From: Lentisphaerota bacterium | Lineage (GTDB): Bacteria; Verrucomicrobiota; Lentisphaeria; Victivallales; Victivallaceae | Assembly (NCBI GenBank): GCA_015061625.1 | Contig: SUWG01000029.1 | Span: forward strand, 1 to 33,653 | DNA length: 33,653 bases | Reading direction: 5' to 3' | Shown: piece by piece, positions 14,489-22,453 of the stretch | Numbering within the stretch: the first letter of the stretch is position 1 | Layout of the letters: each line of letters opens with the position of its first letter | Position numbers and translations under genes: made by a program | The notes under the pieces: model-generated | The model's input: only the letters and a program-made list of their open reading frames with translations | The model's database searches: none | What the model was told of the DNA's origin: nothing

Positions 14489-15957
14489 TGAGCGAAAAAG
14501 TTAAATTCGGCCGTTCAAAAGTCTTTTTTGATACTTTCCACCGCCGTCCCGGGCCGATCAAAAAGAATATGCACTACTGCCCCGGCTGCGGTCACGGTAT
14601 TCTGCATAAACTGATTGCGGAAGCCATTGAACACTTCGGAATTCAGGAAAACACCACCTTGATCGCTCCGGTCGGTTGTGCGGTTTTTGCCTACTATTAC
14701 TTCAATGTCGGCAGTATTTCCGTGCCTCACGGCCGTGCGCCCGCCGTCGGTACCGGTGCCGGCAGAGCCAATCCGGAATCTTACGTCATCAGTTATCAGG
14801 GTGACGGCGACCTGGCGGCGATCGGATTCAACGAATTTCTGCAGGCGGCCAACCGCGGCGAGAAAATGACGGTGTTTTTCGTCAACAACTCCAACTACGG
14901 TATGACCGGCGGCCAGATGGCTCCGACCACTTTGCCCGGTCAGAAAACGACCACCAGTCCTTACGGACGCAATCCGGAAACCGAGGGTTATCCCACTCCG
15001 GTCTGCGAAATCGTCAATTCTCTGACTGCCCCGGTTTACATTGAACGGGTGGCTCTGACCACTCCGGGCAGAGTTGCCGCCGCCAAAAAAGCGGTTTATA
15101 AAGGTATTCAGAACTTGAAAGAGCGCAAAGGTTTCTCCTTGATCGAGGTGGTTGCGCCGTGTCCGATCAACCTCAAAATGAGTGCGGATCAAGTCAATGA
15201 ATTCATCGAAAAACAGATGCTCAACTACTTCCCGCTCGGTTGCCTGCGGGACAAAACTGCGGAACTTCCGGAAGGCAAACTGCCCCCGGCAGTCATCCGG
15301 GATGAAGAGAGCGTGCGGGAGATCCTTTTCCCGAAACGCAACGAAAATGCGGTGGCGGCAGATTTCCGCAACAGTTCGGAAATTTTCGATCAGGAATTGC
15401 GCGTGAAAATCGGCGGATTCGGCGGTCAGGGCGTGTTGAGTCTGGGCGTGATGCTCGCCAATATGGCACGTTTGCGTAACTTCAACGTCAGTTGGATGCC
15501 CTCCTACGGCCCGGAACAGCGCGGCGGTGCCGCCTGTTGTGCCGTTACCGTCAGCCGCAAGGCGATCCCGTCACCGATCATTGACCGCGGCGGCAATCTG
15601 CTGATCGCCATGACCCAGGCGGCATTCGACAAATATATCGGCGAATTGCGTGAAGACGGTATTCTCATCTACGATCATACCGCCGTCAAACTGCCGGAAT
15701 TGCCCGCCTCGATGAAAACTTACGGTATCGATGCGCTGGATATCGCCGGAAATCAGTTGGGCAACTCCAAATTTGCCAACTCGGTTCTCATCGGTGCTTT
15801 GGCGGCAGTGCTGGCGAAAAACGGCATGAATGAAGCCGATCAGGCGGATTTCTCCCGTGCATTCGCTGAAGCCGTGGAAGAAAAATTCGGCAAGAAACCC
15901 GGTGCGGTCGAAGCCAATATCAATGCTTACAATGCCGGTATGGCGGCGATGAAGTAA
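14488..15957 (+). CDS. vorA: 2-oxoacid:ferredoxin oxidoreductase, fused beta-gamma subunit
   Basis: One 489-residue chain carries two subunits. Residues 1 to about 285 are the thiamine-diphosphate-binding beta subunit: HYCPGCGHG (C31, C34), PVGC near 61-64, and the TPP/Mg motif GDGDLAAIG (105-) with N133-N134. Residues about 303-489 are the gamma subunit: RVKIGGFGGQGVLSLG (305-320), then SYGPEQRGGAACCAV. In many VorDBAC or KorDABC operons these are separate genes. A good AAGGAGG site precedes the start, and the ATG overlaps the alpha-subunit stop. A strong terminator follows at 15980. The linker (about 286-302) is short and shows no stop or frameshift, so the fusion is real in this sequence. 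Confidence 0.9.
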   Translation: MSEKVKFGRSKVFFDTFHRRPGPIKKNMHYCPGCGHGILHKLIAEAIEHFGIQENTTLIAPVGCAVFAYYYFNVGSISVPHGRAPAVGTGAGRANPESYVISYQGDGDLAAIGFNEFLQAANRGEKMTVFFVNNSNYGMTGGQMAPTTLPGQKTTTSPYGRNPETEGYPTPVCEIVNSLTAPVYIERVALTTPGRVAAAKKAVYKGIQNLKERKGFSLIEVVAPCPINLKMSADQVNEFIEKQMLNYFPLGCLRDKTAELPEGKLPPAVIRDEESVREILFPKRNENAVAADFRNSSEIFDQELRVKIGGFGGQGVLSLGVMLANMARLRNFNVSWMPSYGPEQRGGAACCAVTVSRKAIPSPIIDRGGNLLIAMTQAAFDKYIGELREDGILIYDHTAVKLPELPASMKTYGIDALDIAGNQLGNSKFANSVLIGALAAVLAKNGMNEADQADFSRAFAEAVEEKFGKKPGAVEANINAYNAGMAAMK

Positions 15958-15979
15958 GTTTTGATTTCACCGTTTGAAA

Positions 15980-16027
15980 AAGGGTGTTGCAATACCTTGA
16001 AATAAGGTCGGCAACGCCCTTTTTTTT
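15980..16027 (+). terminator. Rho-independent terminator of the oxidoreductase operon
   Basis: Stem AGGGTGTTGC (15981-15990) / GCAACGCCCT (16011-16020) with one G-T pair, followed by a T-run to 16027. Confidence 0.92.
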
Positions 16028-16082
16028 GTCTCTGCAATGGATATATGTACCATAAATGTACTGTAAAAAGTGAAAGTGCGGC

Positions 16083-16111
16083 TTGCTTTTCTGCTTGATA
16101 TCATCTATATT
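16083..16111 (+). promoter_or_regulatory. Promoter of the GntR-mannosidase unit
   Basis: TTGCTT (16083-16088), 17 bp, TATATT (16106-16111). GTAC occurs three times nearby (16047-16060 and 16126-16129), twice within ATGTAC at 11-bp spacing, a possible autoregulatory operator. Confidence 0.55.
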
Positions 16112-16140
16112 ACTCAAAAAAGGGCAGTACAGGTGGTATA

Positions 16141-17175
16141 ATGGTGCTGAAAAAAGATATCAAAAAAATGCGATCTGCGCAACCGCTTTATATCCGTCTT
16201 TATGAACATTTGCGGCAATTTATCGACAGTGAAATCGGGCGCAAAGCCGGACGTTTGCCGACGGAAATGGAACTTTGCCGGATGTTCGGTGTTTCCCGGA
16301 ATACGGTTTCGCAGGCGTTATCCATGCTTGAGGAGGAGCAGTTGATTTGCCGCATCAAGCATCGCGGCACTTTTCTGACCACTTCGATCAATGAATTCGA
16401 TCCCCAGAGCATCCGCCGCACGATCGGTGTGGTATTTCCGGATAGTTCCCCGTGGAATAGTGCCATTGCCGCCATCCGCAAAGGCTGCCGTGATCTGGGA
16501 TATGATTTCCGTCTTTACACTTATGTCTGGGATGACCGGCTTGATGCGCTGGCGAAGATCGAACAGGCGCGGAAATTCTCCGGCGGCATAATACTTTATC
16601 CGAGTTATAAATGCGCGAAAAATGAGTGGATGCTGCTGCAATCCGGCGGCTATCCGCTGGTGCTTTTTGATTTGAATTTTTCCGGTTGGGATTGCAATTC
16701 AGTGGCCACTGACCATTATCAGGGGGCGTATGCACTGACGGAAGCACTTTACAACAAAGGGTGCCGCCGTTTCTGTCTGCTGACCGATTCAAGGAAAATA
16801 TCTTCGGTCAAGTTGCGTAAAAACGGCTTTTTGCAGGCGTTGGAAGATTTAGGGATCGAACACCATCCGGAAGATGAATGGATGGAGCTGAATATGGAAA
16901 ATTTTCCGGAGTTTTTGCGTAATGGCCGATATGATGCCCTTTTAGATACCAGTAAACATCTTATCAACAATCCTTTTCCCGGAAAAAATCTTTATCTTGC
17001 CCGCTTTGATATCGCCACGGAAACGGAAAAAGAGTGTTGTAAAACGGTTTTGGCTTTACAGCATATTCCGGCATTGGGGAGCAATGCGATCAACTTGATG
17101 AAAACGGTGATGCGTTCCGGAGCGGTACCGAGCCGGAAAATTCTTATCGCGCCGGAAATTCAGGAGTTGTTTTGA
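16141..17175 (+). CDS. GntR-type winged-helix regulator with LacI/PBP1 effector domain
   Basis: A 344-residue transcription regulator. Residues about 12-85 form a GntR winged helix (PLYIRLYEHLRQFID, GRLPTEMELCRMFGVSRNTVSQALSMLEEE, HRGTFLTT). Residues about 90-340 resemble the periplasmic-binding-protein-like sugar-sensing domain of LacI regulators (TIGVVFPDSSPWNSAI, GGIILYPS, PLVLFDLNFSG, NSVATDHYQGAYALTEAL). This GntR-LacI hybrid architecture is also found in AraR. The expected role is sugar-dependent repression. The alpha-mannosidase gene starts 51 bp downstream on the same strand, so a mannose-containing oligosaccharide is the likely effector (inference). The start is at 16141 with AGGTGG upstream; MRSAQP at 16168 is an alternative. 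Confidence 0.88.
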   Translation: MVLKKDIKKMRSAQPLYIRLYEHLRQFIDSEIGRKAGRLPTEMELCRMFGVSRNTVSQALSMLEEEQLICRIKHRGTFLTTSINEFDPQSIRRTIGVVFPDSSPWNSAIAAIRKGCRDLGYDFRLYTYVWDDRLDALAKIEQARKFSGGIILYPSYKCAKNEWMLLQSGGYPLVLFDLNFSGWDCNSVATDHYQGAYALTEALYNKGCRRFCLLTDSRKISSVKLRKNGFLQALEDLGIEHHPEDEWMELNMENFPEFLRNGRYDALLDTSKHLINNPFPGKNLYLARFDIATETEKECCKTVLALQHIPALGSNAINLMKTVMRSGAVPSRKILIAPEIQELF

Positions 17176-17226
17176 TCCGGGGGCAGGAGAAACGGAAAAT
17201 TCAGGATATCAACCAAGACAGGAAAT

Positions 17227-19494
17227 ATGAAAATGAAAAAAAAGATTTATGTTATTTGCAATTCACATCTTGACCCGGTGTGGCTGTGGAACCGCAGTTC
17301 CGGGCGCAGTGCGTGGCTCAATACCATGCACAGCGTGGCAAGGATCATGGAAGAGGAAGCGGATTTGAAATTCACCTGTTCATCTGCCGCCCTTTATCGC
17401 TACATCGAGGAGTGCGATCCGGCGTTGTTCAATAAAATCGCCGCCTGGGTGAAATGCGGCCGCTGGGAGATCACCGGCGGCTGGGAAGTGCAGTCGGATG
17501 TGATTTTGAGCCGTCCGGAAACGCTCATCCATCAGGCGTTGAGTGCCAGAGAGTATTTTTGTAACCGTTTCGGTGTGGAGGTAAAAACCGGTTATTGTGT
17601 CGATTCATTCGGTCATACTTCCGGTCTGCCGAAAATTCTTAATGCTTCAGGATTTACGCATTACGTTTACAGCCGCAGTCAGGAAACTCCGGGAGTTTTC
17701 AACTGGCGATCCGATGATGGTTCATCGGTGACGGCATTGCATATTCTCAACTCTTACGGCACCGGGGCGGGCATGGATTTCCTGAAACGTGCTTTTGATA
17801 AACATCTGGCATCTCCGCTGGAGCATCAGACGATGTTTTTCGGTGTCGGTGACCACGGCGGCGGCATTTCCCGCAAGGAATTGGCATTTATCCGGGAAAT
17901 GCAAAAGCAGTATGATGTGGTCTTTTCCACGTTGACCGAATATTTTGAAGTGATCAAAGATATGCCGCTGGAAACGGTCACCGGTGAACTCGGCCCGGTT
18001 TTCAAAGGGTGTTATTCCAACTGCCATGAAGTCAAACGCAAGATCGCCCGTGCCACCCGGCGGATGATCGCCGCTGAAAAACTCGGCGTCAAAGCCGGGG
18101 AGTTGCGCGAAGCATGGAACGAATTGTGTTTCAACCATTTCCACGATATCCTGCCGGGTACATCCGTGCGGGAAGCCTATGAAAAAGATGTATTTCCGGG
18201 GATCGGCATGGTTGAATATACTGCGGATAAATTGATCGACCGGCAGATATTCCGTCATGCCGCCGCTCTGGATACCCGCTATATGAGCGAGGGGGGAGTT
18301 TTCTGCTGGAATCCGCACCCGTTTGAACACAAAACGATCATGGCATTTGACGGTTTTACCGATCCCAACCGTAACGGCGTTTACTTTAATGCGTTGCAGG
18401 ATGCGCAAGGTAATGAATATCCGTTGCAGATACTGCCTCCGGCGACCGGTTTCGGCCCCTGCGGCGTGCTGTGGGGCAAACTTACTGCCGTGGTCGATCT
18501 GCCGGCGATGGGGGAACGCAATTTCGCCTATACGGTTTCGGAAAAAGATTTCGGGAAAGTCGGTTTTGCCCGGCAGAGAGCGTTGCTGGATAAGTTGAGT
18601 TTCGACATTTGTTACGATGATACCCATACCTGGGGCTTTACTCTGGATGTGATGGATTCCAAACTGGGTGAAGCGCAGTTGACCGGGGTGAAAGAGTACG
18701 CTGACGGCCCGGTATGCAGTGTGTTGCGGGCGGAATACCGGTATAATAATTCCACGATCACGCTTGATCTTTACGATTATGCCGGAATTCCGGAAATCGG
18801 AGTGAAGATCCGGCTGGATTGGCATGACGTCCGTTGTGCATTGAAATTGTCATGGGATCATGGATTGATCCATCCGCAATTTTTCACCGGTTCTGCCGCC
18901 GACACCGTCGCCCGGTTGACCGCTGATAATTATGACTGGCCGGCGGTGGAGTGGCGCAACGGAGAATTGTTTGAGAAACATCCTTCCTGTAAGGAATATT
19001 CCATGATCGACTGGTGTGCGGCACAGGATGAAAAAGCGACAGTGGCATTTTTTGCTCCGGATCTGCACTCCTGCGACCACCGGGATAACCGGATGCGCCT
19101 GACGTTGAATCGTCCGGTAATGTATTCCGATCACGCTCCGTTTGCTCCCAATCCGGATAGCGGCTGGATGGATTTGGACAATTCAGAACGGGTTTTGTGG
19201 ATCGGAATGTATGACGGTTTGCCGCTGGCAGAAGTGCCGCATTATGCCAAATGCCGTTTGGAAAACGGTGAAGTCAGAGAAATTACCACTCATGAGCCGG
19301 GGATGAAAAATGCAGATGAATTTCTGCATTTGCAACTGGAGGAAAAACAGGTGGTGATTCAGGAATTCCGTTATAATGAGGATGGAAAAAAGGAACTTAC
19401 CCTGATGAATAACGGTTCGGAAATCACGGTTGACCTGCCGGAATTCGGCAAGATCACATTGCCCGCTCACGGCTTGAAAACCGTGACTGTCTGA
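17227..19494 (+). CDS. Alpha-mannosidase, glycoside hydrolase family 38
   Basis: A 755-residue retaining alpha-mannosidase. The N-terminal zinc-site motif NSHLDPVWLW contains H14 and D16. The nucleophile is D126 in YCVDSFGHTSGLPK. FFGVGDHGGG (204-213) and the downstream FNHFHDILPGTSV are further GH38 landmarks, followed by the beta-sandwich C-terminal half. No signal peptide is present (MKMKKKIYVICNSH), so it acts in the cytoplasm on imported mannosides, perhaps N-glycan or mannan fragments. AGGA precedes the start, with a second ATG two codons later. It is co-transcribed with the upstream regulator. No transporter lies nearby. No terminator is visible; a 10-bp tandem array begins 36 bp after the stop. 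Confidence 0.93.
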   Translation: MKMKKKIYVICNSHLDPVWLWNRSSGRSAWLNTMHSVARIMEEEADLKFTCSSAALYRYIEECDPALFNKIAAWVKCGRWEITGGWEVQSDVILSRPETLIHQALSAREYFCNRFGVEVKTGYCVDSFGHTSGLPKILNASGFTHYVYSRSQETPGVFNWRSDDGSSVTALHILNSYGTGAGMDFLKRAFDKHLASPLEHQTMFFGVGDHGGGISRKELAFIREMQKQYDVVFSTLTEYFEVIKDMPLETVTGELGPVFKGCYSNCHEVKRKIARATRRMIAAEKLGVKAGELREAWNELCFNHFHDILPGTSVREAYEKDVFPGIGMVEYTADKLIDRQIFRHAAALDTRYMSEGGVFCWNPHPFEHKTIMAFDGFTDPNRNGVYFNALQDAQGNEYPLQILPPATGFGPCGVLWGKLTAVVDLPAMGERNFAYTVSEKDFGKVGFARQRALLDKLSFDICYDDTHTWGFTLDVMDSKLGEAQLTGVKEYADGPVCSVLRAEYRYNNSTITLDLYDYAGIPEIGVKIRLDWHDVRCALKLSWDHGLIHPQFFTGSAADTVARLTADNYDWPAVEWRNGELFEKHPSCKEYSMIDWCAAQDEKATVAFFAPDLHSCDHRDNRMRLTLNRPVMYSDHAPFAPNPDSGWMDLDNSERVLWIGMYDGLPLAEVPHYAKCRLENGEVREITTHEPGMKNADEFLHLQLEEKQVVIQEFRYNEDGKKELTLMNNGSEITVDLPEFGKITLPAHGLKTVTV

Positions 19495-19530
19495 TCAGAT
19501 GGAAAAAGGTTGCCGGGGGGCCGCTTAAAC

Positions 19531-19640
19531 GGTAACAAACGGTAACAAACGGTAACAAACGGTAACAAACGGTAACAAACGGTAACAAACGGTAACAAAC
19601 GGTAACAAACGGTAACAAACGGTAACAAACGGTAACAAAC
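19531..19640. repeat. 10-bp tandem array GGTAACAAAC, 11 perfect units
   Basis: Eleven identical 10-bp units in a row without spacers, starting 36 bp after the mannosidase stop. Shorter variant arrays of the same unit occur at 23168-23207 and, inverted, at 20384-20413, each next to the same TCCGTAC-cluster module. Confidence 0.97.
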
Positions 19641-19662
19641 GGATAGCTGGCAGGAGCATTTT

Positions 19663-19921
19663 CCGGCTTGCGTTGCTCCGTACTTATCCGTATAATTCCG
19701 TACCCATCCGTACCGGGCGCATATCGAGCGCAAGCGAGCCGCGAGCCTGCACCGGTATTGTTGCCGGTGATTAGCCGGTAGAGCGTTTATTGGCTTTTGT
19801 GCGTAGCGGGGAGGGACACGCTTCGCCTTTCCCTCCCCACACCCCACCTTTTGCGGGAGATTTCCCGTGATAAAGAGTGGCTCCGGGCGTGAATTCCTCT
19901 AAAATTATTGCGCCTGCGTTC
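19663..19921 (+). repeat. TCCGTAC-cluster module (left part of a 344-bp duplicated segment)
   Basis: Begins CCGGCTTGCGTTGCTCCGTAC, with four TCCGTA(C/T) motifs about 10-11 bp apart, then GCGCATATCGAGCGCAAGCGAG, a CACCGGTATTGTTGCCG stretch, GGGGAGGGACACGCTTCG and TTTTGCGGGAGATTTCCCG hairpins. 19663-20006 aligns without length change to 33310-33653, running into a palindrome in both places. A diverged partial copy lies at 23220-23455. Confidence 0.88.
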
Positions 19922-20048
19922 ATTTTGCTTTGCATTATGGGTAATCTCTTGTCAAGTCGGCGGACACATCCTCGGTCACATACATAGTATGCTCCCTCGT
20001 CTGTGCTTTGACTTGACGGCGACCTTACCGCATAATGCTTTGCAAAAT
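19922..20048 (+). repeat. Dispersed palindrome, copy 4 (complete)
   Basis: 127 bp. Outer arms are ATTTTGC...GCAAAAT. Inner pairs are GGTAA/TTACC (GGCAA/TTGCC in other copies) and GTCAAGTC/GACTTGAC (GTCAAAC/GTTTGAC in copies 2, 3 and 6). The centre is CATAC-ATA-GTATG. The paired changes keep the stem intact. Confidence 0.9.
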
Positions 20049-20103
20049 TCACTCGCGGCTTATTGCTCGCCCTCCGCTCATCCTCGCAACTATTGTTGCT
20101 CGG

Positions 20104-20231
20104 CTTTTACTTTACCTTGTGGGCAATCTCTTGCCAAATCAGCGGTCGTCAACTCGGTCGAGTACGGTCGTACACTCCCTCGTTGCCGCCTTGACTTGGC
20201 TTCGACCTTGCCTCACAATGCAAAGTAAAAG
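20104..20231 (+). repeat. Dispersed palindrome, copy 5 (complete)
   Basis: 128 bp. Outer arms are CTTTTACTTT / AAAGTAAAAG. The inner stem is GCCAAATCA / TGACTTGGC, and the centre is GTAC-GGTC-GTAC. The right part matches window positions 1-81 exactly. Same orientation as all other copies. Confidence 0.92.
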
Positions 20232-20286
20232 TGCATTCGACTGCGGTCTGCGCGGTTTCCCGTGAAAAATACGACCTTGTGCGGCT

Positions 20287-20413
20287 TACTTGCGCTCGAT
20301 ATGCGCTCGGTACGGATAGGTACGGAGGGGTACGGATGAGTACGGAGCAACGCCAGCCGGGATAATGCTTCTGCCGGCTATCCGTTAATTACCGTTAGTT
20401 ACCGTTAGTTACC
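20287..20413 (-). repeat. Inverted TCCGTAC-cluster plus GGTAACTAAC tandem (3 units)
   Basis: On the minus strand this reads as the module at 19663 or 23220: GCTCCGTAC-type motifs repeated, then GCGCATATCGAGCGCAAG. It is flanked by three 10-bp units (20384-20413) related to GGTAACAAAC. Here the whole block is reversed relative to the other copies, while the palindromes are not. Confidence 0.8.
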
Positions 20414-20457
20414 GCCGAGCCGAAACAAACAAAACCCCGGCAGACTGCAAAAATCTG

Positions 20458-20584
20458 CCGGGGGTACGGGGGCGCAGCCCCTGTTAAGGGCGACAGCCCG
20501 CCCGATCAAGGCACGACAACGGAGTGCCGCGACACCCCGTTTTTCTTTTGGTTACTTTTCTTTTTTCGTAAAAAGAAAAGTAAC
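20458..20584. repeat. GC-rich hairpin plus GTTACTTTTC hairpin module at the 3' end of the DegT gene
   Basis: Starts with GGGGGTACGGGGGC and a CCCC/GGGG-pairing segment, and ends with a perfect 15-bp stem GTTACTTTTCTTTTT (20551-20565) / AAAAAGAAAAGTAAC (20570-20584). The stem touches the stop codon of the minus-strand aminotransferase gene. Same block order as 155-368 at the uup stop. It may serve as the mRNA 3' end, but there is no downstream U-run. Confidence 0.8.
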
Positions 20585-21934
20585 TTATGCTTTGTTGTGG
20601 CGTTTGCGGACTTTGGCGGCCGCATTCTTGATACCTTCGATGGTATCGGCGATATTCTGTTCGGTCAAACGCGGATGCATGGGGATATTGAGTTCACGTT
20701 TGTAGAAGAAGTCGCTGGCTTTGGGACACTGATCCGGGTCGTAACCGAGGTTTTTGAGTCCGGTGAAGTGGAAAGTCGGCTGGTAGTGCAGAATGCCCTG
20801 AACACCTTCTTCCTCATAGAGGACGCGCATGAATTCGTCACGGCTGCCGCCGAGTTCTTTTTCGTTGACGCAGACGGTATAGAGGTGATAACTGTGGTAG
20901 CAGTTGGGATCTTCGTAGACGGCTTCGATACCTTTGACATCGCAGATACCAGCGGTGATCTGATGGGCCAATTCGCGGCGTTTGTTGATGAGCATATCGA
21001 GTTTATCGAGCTGACAGCAGCCGACGGCGGCCTGAATTTCATTCATACGGTAGTTGTTGCCCCAGTGTTTGCCGAGCCACGGGCGGACGTCGAAGTGGGC
21101 GGGGAGCCAGTATTCGAGCAGATCGGGGCTTTTGGTACAGGTGATACGGCTGCCGAATTTCCATTCGGGTTTGTTGGGATCTTCGAGAACATCGTTCCAG
21201 CTCCACGGCTGGTTGCTCATGCAGCGCAGACCCATGATGCCTTTGGCGAATTCGTCGTTATTGGTGGTGATCATACCGCCTTCGCCGCAGGTGGTGATAT
21301 TTTTGAGTGAGTGGAAAGAGAAGCAGCCGATATCGCCGATGGAGCCGGCCATTTTGCCTTTGTAGGCGGAACCGGTGGCATGGGCGCAATCTTCGAGGAC
21401 ATAGAGGCCGTGTTTCTCGGCCAGTTCCATGATGGGGTCCATATCGACCATCTGACCGGCGTAGTGGACGACGTAGATGGCTTTGGTTTTATTGGTGATT
21501 TTTTTGGCGACTTCTTCGGGGTCGATGTTGAACGTTCTTTCGTCGATATCGGCGAAAACGGGGGTTGCACCCTCTTTGAGGATGGGCAGGCAGGTGGCGA
21601 CGAAAGTATTGGGGGTAACGATGACTTCATCGCCTTTGCCGATATCGAAAATCTGGGTGGCGACCATCATACCGGTAGTGCAGTTACTGCAGGCCAGAGC
21701 GTGTTTGGTGCCGTGTTTGGCGGCGAATTTGGTCTGGAACTCCTGGGTTTTGGGGCCCATGGTCAGAGAATCCTGTTTCATGGCGGCCAGAGCGGCCTGT
21801 TCTTCCGCTTCGTCGTAGATACTGCCCATGAATGAGTAGGGTACTTTGAGTTTCACGCCGTCGTCGGTGGCGTAACTGCTGGTGATACCGCCCTCGGTAT
21901 CTCCGCCGGTGTAATGTTTTTTGTCGATAGCCAT
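20585..21934 (-). CDS. DegT/DnrJ/EryC1/StrS-family PLP aminotransferase
   Basis: A 449-residue aminotransferase of the sugar-aminotransferase (DegT/ArnB) family, transferring an amino group to a keto-sugar, usually nucleotide-linked. The PLP lysine is K211 in SFHSLKNITTCGEGG, with D182 (VLEDCAHATGS) for the pyridine nitrogen and TPNTFVATCLPI in the cofactor pocket. It is longer than many relatives because of a roughly 35-residue N-terminal extension (KKHYTGGDTEGGITSSYATD). The ATG at 21934 follows a strong AGGAGG at 6-nt spacing; an upstream in-frame start lies before the promoter and is rejected. No sugar-nucleotide genes are nearby, so the substrate is open. Codon use is very G-rich at third positions and highly regular, hinting at high expression. 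Confidence 0.88.
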   Translation of the reverse strand: MAIDKKHYTGGDTEGGITSSYATDDGVKLKVPYSFMGSIYDEAEEQAALAAMKQDSLTMGPKTQEFQTKFAAKHGTKHALACSNCTTGMMVATQIFDIGKGDEVIVTPNTFVATCLPILKEGATPVFADIDERTFNIDPEEVAKKITNKTKAIYVVHYAGQMVDMDPIMELAEKHGLYVLEDCAHATGSAYKGKMAGSIGDIGCFSFHSLKNITTCGEGGMITTNNDEFAKGIMGLRCMSNQPWSWNDVLEDPNKPEWKFGSRITCTKSPDLLEYWLPAHFDVRPWLGKHWGNNYRMNEIQAAVGCCQLDKLDMLINKRRELAHQITAGICDVKGIEAVYEDPNCYHSYHLYTVCVNEKELGGSRDEFMRVLYEEEGVQGILHYQPTFHFTGLKNLGYDPDQCPKASDFFYKRELNIPMHPRLTEQNIADTIEGIKNAAAKVRKRHNKA

Positions 21935-22005
21935 AGTGAACCTCCTGTGGTTTAGGTTGCTTTTTTTGTTGGTGATACCGGTGTGCCGGATGATCTCCAT
22001 GGAAT

Positions 22006-22034
22006 AGTATACCATAAAAGATTCGCAAAAGCAA
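22006..22034 (-). promoter_or_regulatory. Promoter of the DegT aminotransferase gene
   Basis: Minus strand TTGCTT (22029-22034), 17 bp, TATACT (22006-22011), giving a leader of about 65 nt. Confidence 0.6.
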
Positions 22035-22453
22035 CTCTTGAAACGATCGGAAAAGAAAAAAAATCAAAAAAATGCAAAAAGCCAATAAATAATAATGCGA
22101 TATTGAACCATAACTATACTGAAAATAGTATAGCAAATGTCTATAATGCCATTTTTGATACGATTGCGGAGTAAAAATATTTTAAGGCGAAAATCAATAG
22201 TGCGAAATCGTATTAAAACGCATGGGTTTGAGCGGCGGGGTGAATTTTACAATATGGTATTTGATGAAATTTGTTATTCTGATGGGGGGTGGCAGGTGAT
22301 AGAATTGGAGTGGCAATGCGGATATTCGTATAGAGATACAGTTGATTGTCAGGAAAGGGGGAAGCAGGAGATATAAAAATCCAACAATTCAACTGACTAT
22401 CCGGAAAAGAGCAAATGGGTTAATGTAATTGGAAAAGAAAGGAAAGTATTGTG
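22035..22453. other. AT-rich intergenic region, no convincing gene
   Basis: About 420 bp between the divergent DegT and LRR-protein genes. 22045-22085 is A-rich. A 79-codon open frame at 22137-22376 (plus) has no good ribosome-binding site and no recognisable motif. TATAGA near 22331 with a weak TTGGAG 18 bp upstream could be the promoter of the gene at 22454. Confidence 0.4.

Noticed and set aside
19531..19640. Possible CRISPR array
   Set aside because: The 10-bp units are directly adjacent with no spacers, and no cas genes are present.
19467..19847. 126-codon minus-strand frame with repeated LLPFVTVCYR
   Set aside because: It is the translation of the 10-bp tandem array and has no gene-like features.
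20597..21310. 237-codon antisense frame over the DegT gene
   Set aside because: Produced by the regular codon use of the aminotransferase; no start signals or recognisable domain.
22137..22376. 79-codon open frame between the DegT and LRR genes
   Set aside because: No good ribosome-binding site, no recognisable motif, AT-rich intergenic composition unlike nearby genes.
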